NCBI GenBank assembly: GCA_004558185.1
Contig: SFDP01000022.1
Location: 1 to 64,000 of the forward strand
Source of the DNA: Lachnospiraceae bacterium
GTDB taxonomy: Bacteria; Bacillota; Clostridia; Lachnospirales; Lachnospiraceae
Reading direction: 5' to 3'
DNA length: 64,000 nt
Shown: in pieces, positions 49,375-57,301 of the stretch
Numbering within the stretch: the stretch's first letter is position 1
How the letters are laid out: each line of letters starts with the position of its first letter
Translations under genes and position numbers: made by a program
Notes under the pieces: generated by a model
The model's input: the letters and a program-made list of their open reading frames with translations, nothing else
What the model was told of the DNA's origin: nothing
Database searches by the model: none

Positions 49375-50724
49375 ATGACAAAAAATGAACATATAATAAC
49401 CGGCATCATAAAAGGAAGCATTGCCGAAGAAATGGGAATAGAAACTAAAGATGTGCTGCTTGCCATTAACGGCCAGCCTGTGGGAGATATTTTTGATTAT
49501 CAGTATCTGGTGGAGGATACCTATGTGGAAATATTGATCAGAAAGCCGGATGGAGAAGAGTGGCTTTTGGAAATCGACAAGGAGGCAGATGAGGATTTAG
49601 GATTAGTATTTGAGCAGGGGTTGATGGATGAGTACAGAACCTGCACCAATAAGTGTATATTCTGCTTTATTGACCAAATGCCACCGGGAATGCGGGATAC
49701 CTTGTATTTTAAGGATGATGATTCCCGACTGTCCTTTTTACAGGGAAATTATATTACGCTGACGAATATGTCAGAGGACGATGTGGAACGAATCATTAAC
49801 TACCACCTTGCCCCCATCAATATTTCTTTTCAAACCACCAATCCTGTCTTAAGGGAGATGATGCTCCACAATCGCTTTGCGGGGGAGGCCTTGAAAAAGG
49901 TGGATCGATTTTTTGAGGCCGGTATTGAGATGAATGGTCAGATCGTGCTCTGTAAAGGAATTAATGACGGTAAGGAGCTGGAAAGAAGTATTCAGGATTT
50001 ATATCGATACCTGCCCCATCTCAGAAGCGTATCCGTGGTTCCTGTGGGCCTGTCGAAATTCAGGAAAGGGCTTCATCCCTTAGAGCCTTTTACCAAAGAT
50101 GAGGCAAAGGAGGTGATTGCCTTAATTCATGCCTGGCAGAAAAAAGCAGTAAGGGAATACGGCCTGCATTTTGTCCATGCCAGTGATGAATGGTATCTGC
50201 TGGCAGAAGAAGAGCTGCCAGGGGAGGAAAGCTATGACGGCTATTTACAGTTGGAAAATGGCGTGGGAATGCTCAGGCTGTTCATGAATGAATTTGAAGA
50301 AGCGTTAGAATGTCTGCTAAAGGAGCAAAAAGCAGGAGAAAGACCTTTGCAGAAGCAGGAAGAGCTGTCGGTATTAACAGGACGCTTAAGCTACCCGGTA
50401 ATCAGACAAATGGCAGAGCGGCTGATGGAAAAGGTGGAAGGACTGACCATATATGTCCATGCCATACGCAACGACTACTTTGGAGAAAGAATCACCGTCA
50501 GCGGGTTATTAACGGGGCAGGATATCATCGCCCAGGGAAGGCAGCTTCCTTTGGGGAACAGGGTGCTGCTCCCGGAGAATATTTTAAGAAGCGGTGAGGA
50601 GGTTCTGCTGGATGACTATACCTTAAGTGACCTTGAAACTGCTTTACAAGTACCCATAGATATTGTAAAATCAAGCGGACATGACTTTGTAGAGAAGATT
50701 ATGAGAGGCTTCTTTATGGATTGA
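49375..50724 (+). CDS. DUF512 family protein (PDZ plus radical-SAM-like)
   Basis: Protein of 449 aa. N-terminal PDZ-like segment (about 1-70: GIIKGSIAEEMGIETKDVLLAINGQPV), then CTNKCIFCFIDQMPPGMR with the Cys-x3-Cys-x2-Cys pattern of radical-SAM clusters (CTNKCIFC), and the C-terminal DUF512. Known: sits before der in Clostridia and Cyanobacteria relatives; function not established. Transcribed with der, 21 bases downstream, which suggests a ribosome-linked role. Confidence 0.9.
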   Translation: MTKNEHIITGIIKGSIAEEMGIETKDVLLAINGQPVGDIFDYQYLVEDTYVEILIRKPDGEEWLLEIDKEADEDLGLVFEQGLMDEYRTCTNKCIFCFIDQMPPGMRDTLYFKDDDSRLSFLQGNYITLTNMSEDDVERIINYHLAPINISFQTTNPVLREMMLHNRFAGEALKKVDRFFEAGIEMNGQIVLCKGINDGKELERSIQDLYRYLPHLRSVSVVPVGLSKFRKGLHPLEPFTKDEAKEVIALIHAWQKKAVREYGLHFVHASDEWYLLAEEELPGEESYDGYLQLENGVGMLRLFMNEFEEALECLLKEQKAGERPLQKQEELSVLTGRLSYPVIRQMAERLMEKVEGLTIYVHAIRNDYFGERITVSGLLTGQDIIAQGRQLPLGNRVLLPENILRSGEEVLLDDYTLSDLETALQVPIDIVKSSGHDFVEKIMRGFFMD

Positions 50725-50745
50725 ACAGAGAAAAATGGAGGAAGT

Positions 50746-52086
50746 ATGAGCACAAAAAAAGGGAAACCCATTGTGGCAGTAGTAGGAAGACCCAATGTGG
50801 GCAAATCTACCCTGTTTAATGCCATGGCAGGAGAAAAGATCGCCATTGTAAAGGACACACCGGGGATAACCAGAGACAGGATATATGTGGATGTAAGCTG
50901 GCTGGATCACAGTTTTACTCTGATCGATACCGGAGGCATTGAACCGGACAGTAAGGATATTATCCTTTCCCAGATGAGGGAGCAGGCTGAAATTGCCATG
51001 GCTACGGCAGATGTGATTATTTTTTTAGTAGATGTAAGGCAGGGACTGGTAGATGCAGACGCCAAAGTAGCCGATATGCTCAGGCGCTCCCAAAAGCCGG
51101 TGGTTCTGGTAGTCAATAAGGTGGACAGCTTTGACAAGTTTATGGCAGACACCTACGAGTTTTACAACCTGGGCATAGGGGAACCGATTCCTATTTCTGC
51201 GGCTAACCGTCTGGGAATCGGGGATATGCTGGACACGGTTATTTCCTACTTTCCAGAAGAAGCAGAGGCCGACGACGAGGATGACCGCCCCAGGATCGCT
51301 ATTGTGGGAAAGCCAAATGTAGGGAAGTCTTCTTTAATTAATAAGCTTCTGGGAGAAAATCGGCTGATCGTATCGGATATTGCGGGTACCACCAGAGATG
51401 CAATAGATACCGAGGTCATTCATAATGGCAAGGAGTATGTTTTTATTGATACCGCCGGTCTGCGTCGTAAGAATAAAATCAAGGAAGAGCTGGAGCGCTA
51501 TATGATTATCCGAACCGTTGCCGCAGTGGAAAGAGCCGATGTGGTGGTACTGCTGATCGATGCCGGTGAGGGTGTGACGGAGCAGGATGCCAAGATTGCA
51601 GGAATTGCCCATGAGCGGGGAAAGGGAATGATCATCGCCGTAAATAAATGGGACAGCATCGAAAAAGACGATAAGACGATTTATAAATTTACCCGGAAAA
51701 TACAGGATACCCTTTCCTTCATGCAGTATGCACAGTTGGTATTCATTTCAGCTCTTACCGGTCAGAGGCTGCCCAAGCTCTTTGATACCATTGATGCAGT
51801 TATCGAGAACTGTACTCTGCGGATATCTACCGGAGTACTGAACGAAATCATGACAGAGGCAGTTGCCATGCAGCAGCCTCCCTCAGATAAGGGAAAGAGA
51901 CTGCGTCTGTATTATATTACGCAGGCTGCAGTAAAGCCGCCTACCTTCGTTATTTTTGTCAACGATAAGGAGCTGATGCATTTTTCCTATACCCGCTATA
52001 TCGAGAATCAGATTCGCAATGCGTTTGGGTTTCAGGGGACACCCCTAAAGTTTATCATTCGAGAGAGAAAGGACAGTCAGAAGTAA
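50746..52086 (+). CDS. der: Ribosome biogenesis GTPase Der (EngA)
   Basis: Protein of 446 aa with two tandem GTPase domains: GRPNVGKSTLFNAMAG with NKVD, and GKPNVGKSSLINKLLG with NKWD, followed by the KH-like C-terminal domain (from about 355). Needed for 50S maturation. GGAGGAAGT before the ATG. plsY follows one base after the stop. Confidence 0.97.
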   Translation: MSTKKGKPIVAVVGRPNVGKSTLFNAMAGEKIAIVKDTPGITRDRIYVDVSWLDHSFTLIDTGGIEPDSKDIILSQMREQAEIAMATADVIIFLVDVRQGLVDADAKVADMLRRSQKPVVLVVNKVDSFDKFMADTYEFYNLGIGEPIPISAANRLGIGDMLDTVISYFPEEAEADDEDDRPRIAIVGKPNVGKSSLINKLLGENRLIVSDIAGTTRDAIDTEVIHNGKEYVFIDTAGLRRKNKIKEELERYMIIRTVAAVERADVVVLLIDAGEGVTEQDAKIAGIAHERGKGMIIAVNKWDSIEKDDKTIYKFTRKIQDTLSFMQYAQLVFISALTGQRLPKLFDTIDAVIENCTLRISTGVLNEIMTEAVAMQQPPSDKGKRLRLYYITQAAVKPPTFVIFVNDKELMHFSYTRYIENQIRNAFGFQGTPLKFIIRERKDSQK

Positions 52087-52087
52087 A

Positions 52088-52735
52088 ATGATTCGTTTGC
52101 TTTGTTTACTGATAGGATACGTTTTCGGCCTGTTTCAAACTGCCTATTTTTATGGAAGGCTTCATGGAATCGACATCAGAACCAAGGGAAGTGGAAATGC
52201 AGGCACCACCAATACCTTGCGTGTATTGGGGCGTAAGGCCGGGATAATCGTTTTAATTGGGGATATTCTTAAAACGGTGCTGGCCATTACTTTGGTAAGG
52301 TGGCTGGTGGTACCCTGTGTGCCCGAGCTAGAGGAGCTTTTGGTGCTGTATACCGCAGCAGGAGCCATTTTGGGTCATAATTATCCCTTTTACCTGGGAT
52401 TTAAAGGAGGAAAGGGAATTGCCGCCACAGCAGGACTGCTGATTGCTTTTGATCCATGGTTTGTATTAGTCGGAGCAGTTCTGTTCTTTGGAGCCTTCTT
52501 TTGTAGCCACTATGTATCTCTGGGTTCTCTGCTGGTTTATGCAGGCTTCGTTGTTCAGTTGATGGTGATGGGCCAGTACGGATATTTTGGCGATTTGAGT
52601 CAGAGGGTTCTGAATGAGATGTATGTGATAGCCATATTGCTGATGCTTATGGCCTATTGGAAGCATCGAGAAAACATTAAGAGACTTTGGACCCATACGG
52701 AACGAAAAACCTATCTGTCAAAGAAAAAGGAATAA
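52088..52735 (+). CDS. plsY: Acyl phosphate:glycerol-3-phosphate acyltransferase
   Basis: Protein of 215 aa, integral membrane with five hydrophobic spans. Uses PlsX-made acyl phosphate to acylate glycerol-3-phosphate. Seen: motif 1 KGSGNAGTTNTLRVLGRKAG, motif 2 GHNYPFYLGFKGGKGIAAT. Ends with a basic tail. Precedes gpsA, which makes its glycerol-3-phosphate acceptor. Confidence 0.96.
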   Translation: MIRLLCLLIGYVFGLFQTAYFYGRLHGIDIRTKGSGNAGTTNTLRVLGRKAGIIVLIGDILKTVLAITLVRWLVVPCVPELEELLVLYTAAGAILGHNYPFYLGFKGGKGIAATAGLLIAFDPWFVLVGAVLFFGAFFCSHYVSLGSLLVYAGFVVQLMVMGQYGYFGDLSQRVLNEMYVIAILLMLMAYWKHRENIKRLWTHTERKTYLSKKKE

Positions 52736-52738
52736 ATA

Positions 52739-52779
52739 GATTAAAATGCTGGTAAAGCAGCAGAATGAGAGGAAATATG
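52739..52779 (+). promoter_or_regulatory. Repeated leader motif, copy 3 (before gpsA)
   Basis: GATTAAAA, then GCTG-GTAAAG-CAGC, then AGAATGAGAGGAAATATGG. Nearly the same as the leader at 53803, which precedes the next gene but in different sequence context. Confidence 0.65.
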
Positions 52780-53787
52780 GCAAATATTAGTGTGATAGGA
52801 GCAGGAAGCTGGGGAATTGCGCTGGCTAAGCTCCTCTGTGAAAATGAACATAATGTTACGGTTTGGAGCATTTTACCGGAAGAAATTGAAATGCTGAAAG
52901 AAAATCATGAGCACCTGGATAAGCTGCCCGGTGTAAAATTACCGGAAAGCATGGGCTTTACTACGGACTTAAAGGAAGCAGCAGAAGGAAAGGATGTGCT
53001 GGTGCTGGCAGTGCCTTCTCCCTTTACCAGAAGTACGGCACATTCTTTAAAGAATCTGGTTAAAGAGGGACAGATTATCGTGAATGTGGCTAAAGGAATT
53101 GAAGAGGCCACGCTGATGACTCTGTCGGAGGTGATCGAGGAAGAAATTCCCCAGGCAGAGGTTGCCGTTCTTTCGGGACCTTCCCATGCAGAGGAAGTGG
53201 GAAGAGGCATTCCTACCACCATTGTAGTTGGAGCAAAGCGTAAGGAAACGGCAGAGTACCTTCAAAATATTTTTATGAATCAGGTTTTCCGTGTGTATAC
53301 CAGCCCTGATGTGTGCGGAATTGAGCTTGGTGCCGCTTTAAAGAACGTGGTGGCTCTGGCGGCAGGAATTGCCGATGGCCTGGGCTATGGAGATAACACT
53401 AAGGCAGCGCTGATCACCAGGGGAATAGCAGAGATTGCCCGTCTGGGTACTGCCATGGGAGGAAAAGCAGAAACCTTCAGCGGCCTTTCCGGTATCGGAG
53501 ATCTAATCGTCACCTGTGCCAGTAAGCATTCCCGCAACCGCAGGGCAGGAATATTAATTGGTCAGGGCAAAACCATGGAAGAGGCTATGGAAGAGGTGAA
53601 AATGGTGGTAGAAGGAGTGTATTCTGCCAAGGCGGCCTTAAAGCTGGCTGATCAGTATAAGGTTTCCATGCCGATCATCGAACAGGTGAATGAGGTACTT
53701 TTTGCTCACAAGCCGGCTGCCGATGCAGTAAGGGATCTGATGCTTCGGGATAAAAAGCTGGAGCATTCTGAATTACCCTGGGAATAA
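52777..53787 (+). CDS. gpsA: Glycerol-3-phosphate dehydrogenase (NAD(P)+)
   Basis: Protein of 336 aa from ATG 52777, with GAGAGG upstream; an in-frame ATG at 52765 is part of the leader motif. Reduces dihydroxyacetone phosphate. Seen: N-terminal Rossmann VIGAGSWGIALAKLL, VLSGPSHAEEVGRG, CGIELGAALKNVVALAAGIADGL with the catalytic Lys, and FSGLSGIGDLIVTC. Downstream of plsY, supplying its substrate. Confidence 0.97.
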   Translation: MANISVIGAGSWGIALAKLLCENEHNVTVWSILPEEIEMLKENHEHLDKLPGVKLPESMGFTTDLKEAAEGKDVLVLAVPSPFTRSTAHSLKNLVKEGQIIVNVAKGIEEATLMTLSEVIEEEIPQAEVAVLSGPSHAEEVGRGIPTTIVVGAKRKETAEYLQNIFMNQVFRVYTSPDVCGIELGAALKNVVALAAGIADGLGYGDNTKAALITRGIAEIARLGTAMGGKAETFSGLSGIGDLIVTCASKHSRNRRAGILIGQGKTMEEAMEEVKMVVEGVYSAKAALKLADQYKVSMPIIEQVNEVLFAHKPAADAVRDLMLRDKKLEHSELPWE

Positions 53788-53802
53788 GAGGAAGGAAGAC
53801 AA

Positions 53803-53842
53803 GATTAAAAGCTGCCAAAGCAGCAGAATGAGAGGAAATATG
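53803..53842 (+). promoter_or_regulatory. Repeated leader motif, copy 4 (before the MoxR-type gene)
   Basis: GATTAAAA, then GCTGC-CAAA-GCAGC, then AGAATGAGAGGAAATATGG. Stem longer by one pair than in copy 3 but the flanks match almost base for base. Confidence 0.65.
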
Positions 53843-54661
53843 GATATAAATATGCAATTTCAGGGTACCCGGGAATATGTGGCTTCCCCGGAGCTTTTAA
53901 GTGCAGTTAATGTGGCAGTGGCTTTACAGAAGCCATTATTGATCAAAGGAGAACCGGGAACCGGAAAGACCAGGCTGGCAGAAGCAGTTGCCGCAGCTTT
54001 GGGAAAAAGACTGATCGTCTGGAATATTAAGTCCACAACCAAAGCCCAGGACGGGCTGTATATTTACGATACGATACAACGGCTTTATGACGGACAGTTT
54101 GGGGAAAATGATGTCCATGATATTTCCCGCTATATCAAGCTGGGAAAGCTGGGAGAGGCCTTTGCCAGCGATGATCAGGTTATTCTTTTGATTGATGAGA
54201 TCGATAAGGCGGATCTGGAGTTTCCCAACGATTTATTATGGGAACTGGATCAAATGGAGTTTTATATTCATGAAACCAGTAAGACCATCAGGGCCAAGCA
54301 GCGCCCTATCGTGATTATTACCTCCAATGCGGAAAAAGAGCTGCCGGATGCTTTTTTAAGAAGGTGTATTTTCCATTATATTGATTTCCCTGAAAAAGAA
54401 TTGATGGAGGAAATCGTAAGGGTGCATTTTCCCGATGTGGATGAGCTTTTATTAAAGAATGCAATGGAAGTGTTTTATGATATTCGAGGTCTTAGGGATA
54501 TTCGTAAAAAGCCCAGTACCTCTGAGCTGATCGATTGGATTAATGCTCTTCAGATTGGTGGCATTTCTGCGGAAAGGATAAAGAAAGAGCTTCCTTTCGT
54601 AGGAGTAATCGTCAAAAAGGATGAGGATATGGAAGCTGCCCGTCAGGCAGGCTTAGGTTAG
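53840..54661 (+). CDS. MoxR-type AAA+ ATPase
   Basis: Protein of 273 aa from ATG 53840; the leader ATG at 53828 is in frame but lacks a binding site. Seen: LIKGEPGTGKTRLAEAVAAAL (Walker A), LLIDEIDKADLEFPN (Walker B), sensor 1 VIITSNAEKELPDAFLRRC. Known: MoxR ATPases act with VWA proteins as metal-cofactor chaperones. The partner VWA gene starts four bases after the stop. No dehydrogenase or chelatase target is seen nearby, so the client is unknown. Confidence 0.93.
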   Translation: MDINMQFQGTREYVASPELLSAVNVAVALQKPLLIKGEPGTGKTRLAEAVAAALGKRLIVWNIKSTTKAQDGLYIYDTIQRLYDGQFGENDVHDISRYIKLGKLGEAFASDDQVILLIDEIDKADLEFPNDLLWELDQMEFYIHETSKTIRAKQRPIVIITSNAEKELPDAFLRRCIFHYIDFPEKELMEEIVRVHFPDVDELLLKNAMEVFYDIRGLRDIRKKPSTSELIDWINALQIGGISAERIKKELPFVGVIVKKDEDMEAARQAGLG

Positions 54662-54665
54662 GACA

Positions 54666-55871
54666 ATGTTTTTAGAATTTTTTTATGGATTGAGAGAGGC
54701 AGGGCTTAAGGTCACCCTGGGAGAATGGCTGACCCTGCAGCAGGCTTTAAGCATGAATATGGCAGATAACAGTCTGACTGGATTCTATTATCTTGCCCGG
54801 ATGATTCTGGTAAAGAGTGAAACCGACTACGATAAATTTGATTCAGTTTTTGAGTCTGCCTTCAAAGGAGCAGCCATGGAAACTGAGGTGGGGAAGAATA
54901 TGCTGAAGTGGCTGGATAAGCCTCAAATGAATGAACTGCTTCAGGAGAGTGACAGAGACTGGCTGAACAAGCTGGAGGAAATTCAGGTAGATAAGGATGA
55001 TGTGGAAGAAAGATTTCGGCAGCGTCTTAAGGATCAGGACAGCGAACATAATGGAGGAGCCTACTGGATCGGAACTATGGGAAAGACCTCTTTTGGAAAC
55101 ACGGGAGGAAATGTAGGCGGTGTCCGTGTGGGAGGAACTACCGGTTACCAGTCCGCATTTTCTGTAGTAGGTGCCAGAAAATATCGAGATTTCCGTAATG
55201 ACCGGGTAATGGATAACCGTCAGTTTCAACAGGCACTGAGAAGACTGCGCCAGTTCTCGGCCAGATTGGATATTCCCAAAACAGAGTTGGACTTAAACGG
55301 CACGGTAGACGAGACCTGTAATCACGGGGGAATGCTTCACCTTGTTATGGAAAAGCCCCGGAAGAACTCCGTTAAGCTGCTTCTTTTAATGGATTCAGGG
55401 GGAACCATGATACCCTATACCAAGCTGCTGAATGAATTATTCCAGTCAGTGACGAAAACCAATCATTTTAAAGAAGTGAAGGTTTATTTTTTCCATAATT
55501 GTATCTATAGTAAGCTGTATAAGACACCGGAATGCGAAAACGGAGATTGGATCGACACGGAGTGGATGTTTCGCAATCTGGACAGTGATTATAAGGTAAT
55601 CATCGTGGGAGATGCAGCTATGGCGCCGGAAGAGCTTTATTCCGACAGCGGTAATTATCGGGGGCCTAATGGAGGCTTAAGCGGTATGCAGTGGCTGCAG
55701 CTATTGAAGAAGCACTATAAGAAGATCGTCTGGCTGAATCCCAAGATGGCACCGGGGAATGCTCCCTGGAGGGAGGCTGAAACGGCTATAAAACAGATTT
55801 TCCCCATGTATAAGCTAACTGTGGATGGATTAAATCAGGCTATGACGAAGCTGATGATGAATAAACGATAA
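54666..55871 (+). CDS. VWA-domain protein (CoxE-like), partner of MoxR
   Basis: Protein of 401 aa. N-terminal helical region (about 1-130), a glycine-rich stretch GNTGGNVGGVRVGGTTGYQ near residues 143-161, then the VWA domain from about 235 with VKLLLLMDSGGTMIPYTKLL. The MIDAS reads D-S-G-G-T in place of D-x-S-x-S; a D-x-G-G-S form is usual in this subfamily, so metal binding may be altered. Downstream are CFFHN-like VYFFHNCIYSKLY and IIVGDAAMAPEELYS. Co-transcribed with the MoxR-type gene; followed by tyrS. Confidence 0.88.
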   Translation: MFLEFFYGLREAGLKVTLGEWLTLQQALSMNMADNSLTGFYYLARMILVKSETDYDKFDSVFESAFKGAAMETEVGKNMLKWLDKPQMNELLQESDRDWLNKLEEIQVDKDDVEERFRQRLKDQDSEHNGGAYWIGTMGKTSFGNTGGNVGGVRVGGTTGYQSAFSVVGARKYRDFRNDRVMDNRQFQQALRRLRQFSARLDIPKTELDLNGTVDETCNHGGMLHLVMEKPRKNSVKLLLLMDSGGTMIPYTKLLNELFQSVTKTNHFKEVKVYFFHNCIYSKLYKTPECENGDWIDTEWMFRNLDSDYKVIIVGDAAMAPEELYSDSGNYRGPNGGLSGMQWLQLLKKHYKKIVWLNPKMAPGNAPWREAETAIKQIFPMYKLTVDGLNQAMTKLMMNKR

Positions 55872-55933
55872 TGATAGGATGATTGAGACAGCTTGTGCCC
55901 CATAAAGGCATAAGAGAAGGAGAGAAGGCTGAT

Positions 55934-57157
55934 ATGAAGATATTTGAAGAATTGAAGGCAAGAGGTCTGCTTGCCCAATTAACCGATGAAGAAGAGATTA
56001 GAGAGCTGATTAACGAAGGAAAGGCTACTTTTTATATTGGCTTTGATCCTACTGCAGACAGCCTGCACGTTGGGCATTTTATGGCTCTGTGCCTGATGAA
56101 GCGACTGCAGGAGGCAGGGAATAAGCCCATTGCTCTGATCGGTGGGGGTACCGGTATGATTGGAGATCCATCCGGCAGAAGCGATATGAGAACCATGATG
56201 ACCAGAGAGCAGATCGACCATAATTGTGAGTGCTTTAAAAAGCAGATGAGCCGTTTCATCGATTTTTCAGAGGGAAAGGCCTTGATGGTCAATAATGCAG
56301 ACTGGCTGCTGGATTTGAACTATGTAGAGCTTTTGCGGGAGGTAGGAGTACATTTCAGTGTCAACCGAATGCTTTCGGCAGAATGCTATAAGCAGCGAAT
56401 GGAGAAGGGCCTGAGCTTTCTGGAATTTAACTATATGATCATGCAGAGCTACGATTTCCTGGCTCTTTATGAAAAATATGGCTGTAATATGCAGTTTGGC
56501 GGGGATGACCAGTGGAGCAATATGTTAGGCGGTACGGAGCTGATTCGGCGTAAGCTGGGGAAGGATGCTTATGCCATGACCATAACTCTTCTGTTAAACT
56601 CTGAGGGTAAGAAAATGGGCAAGACCCAGAAGGGAGCAGTATGGCTGGATCCTAATAAGACCTCTCCCTTCGAGTTTTATCAGTACTGGAGGAATGTGGC
56701 GGATGCAGATGTGCTGAAATGTATTCGTATGCTTACCTTCCTTCCTTTGGAGGAAATTGAGAGGATGGATGCCTGGGAGGGCAGCCAGTTGAATCAGGCC
56801 AAGGAAATTCTGGCCTATGAGCTGACCAAGCTGGTACATGGAGAGGAAGAAGCCTTAAAAGCACAGGAGAGTGCAAGGGCTCTGTTTGCCAGCGGAGCAG
56901 CAGCGAATATGCCTACCGTAGCTTTGGGAGGAGGGGATTTTATTGACGGACAGATTGATATTCTGACGATGCTGGTAAAATCCGGTCTTGTCCCCTCTAA
57001 ATCGGAGGCGAGAAGAGCGGTTGAGCAAGGCGGCGTAATGGTGGATGGTGAAAAAGTGACCAATATCAAGGCGCTATATCCAATTGCTTCATTGGAGGGT
57101 GAAGGACTCGTATTGAAACGAGGGAAGAAGAATTTCAGAAGAGTAATTAAGGAATAG
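55934..57157 (+). CDS. tyrS: Tyrosyl-tRNA synthetase
   Basis: Protein of 407 aa from ATG 55934 (GGAGAGAAGG upstream); the frame opens at 55883 but without a site. Class I synthetase: HIGH-type LHVGHFMALCLMKR near 48, KMSKS-type KKMGKTQKGAVW near 225, C-terminal S4 RNA-binding domain from about 335 (SGLVPSKSEARRAVEQGG). No T-box is present in the short gap before it, unlike many Firmicutes tyrS genes. Confidence 0.96.
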   Translation: MKIFEELKARGLLAQLTDEEEIRELINEGKATFYIGFDPTADSLHVGHFMALCLMKRLQEAGNKPIALIGGGTGMIGDPSGRSDMRTMMTREQIDHNCECFKKQMSRFIDFSEGKALMVNNADWLLDLNYVELLREVGVHFSVNRMLSAECYKQRMEKGLSFLEFNYMIMQSYDFLALYEKYGCNMQFGGDDQWSNMLGGTELIRRKLGKDAYAMTITLLLNSEGKKMGKTQKGAVWLDPNKTSPFEFYQYWRNVADADVLKCIRMLTFLPLEEIERMDAWEGSQLNQAKEILAYELTKLVHGEEEALKAQESARALFASGAAANMPTVALGGGDFIDGQIDILTMLVKSGLVPSKSEARRAVEQGGVMVDGEKVTNIKALYPIASLEGEGLVLKRGKKNFRRVIKE

Positions 57158-57202
57158 GATTTTCCTCAAAAATCAGACCAAATAACCGAAAGTGTAAAGA
57201 CT

Positions 57203-57240
57203 GCCCCATTGGAGAGAAAAGACTGTCCGGTGGGGCTTTA
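57203..57240 (+). terminator. Possible terminator after tyrS
   Basis: GCCCCA pairs with TGGGGC across a wide loop, followed by TTTA. Weak T-run, so moderate support. Confidence 0.4.
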
Positions 57241-57301
57241 TGGTTAAAAGGGGCAAGTGTTTCACAAACAGAATGGGTACCATGACTTTGGGGGAGCAAA
57301 C

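Noticed and set aside
55872..55934. T-box leader before tyrS
   Set aside because: The gap is too short and holds no specifier or antiterminator pattern. The regions before hisS and aspS also lack one.
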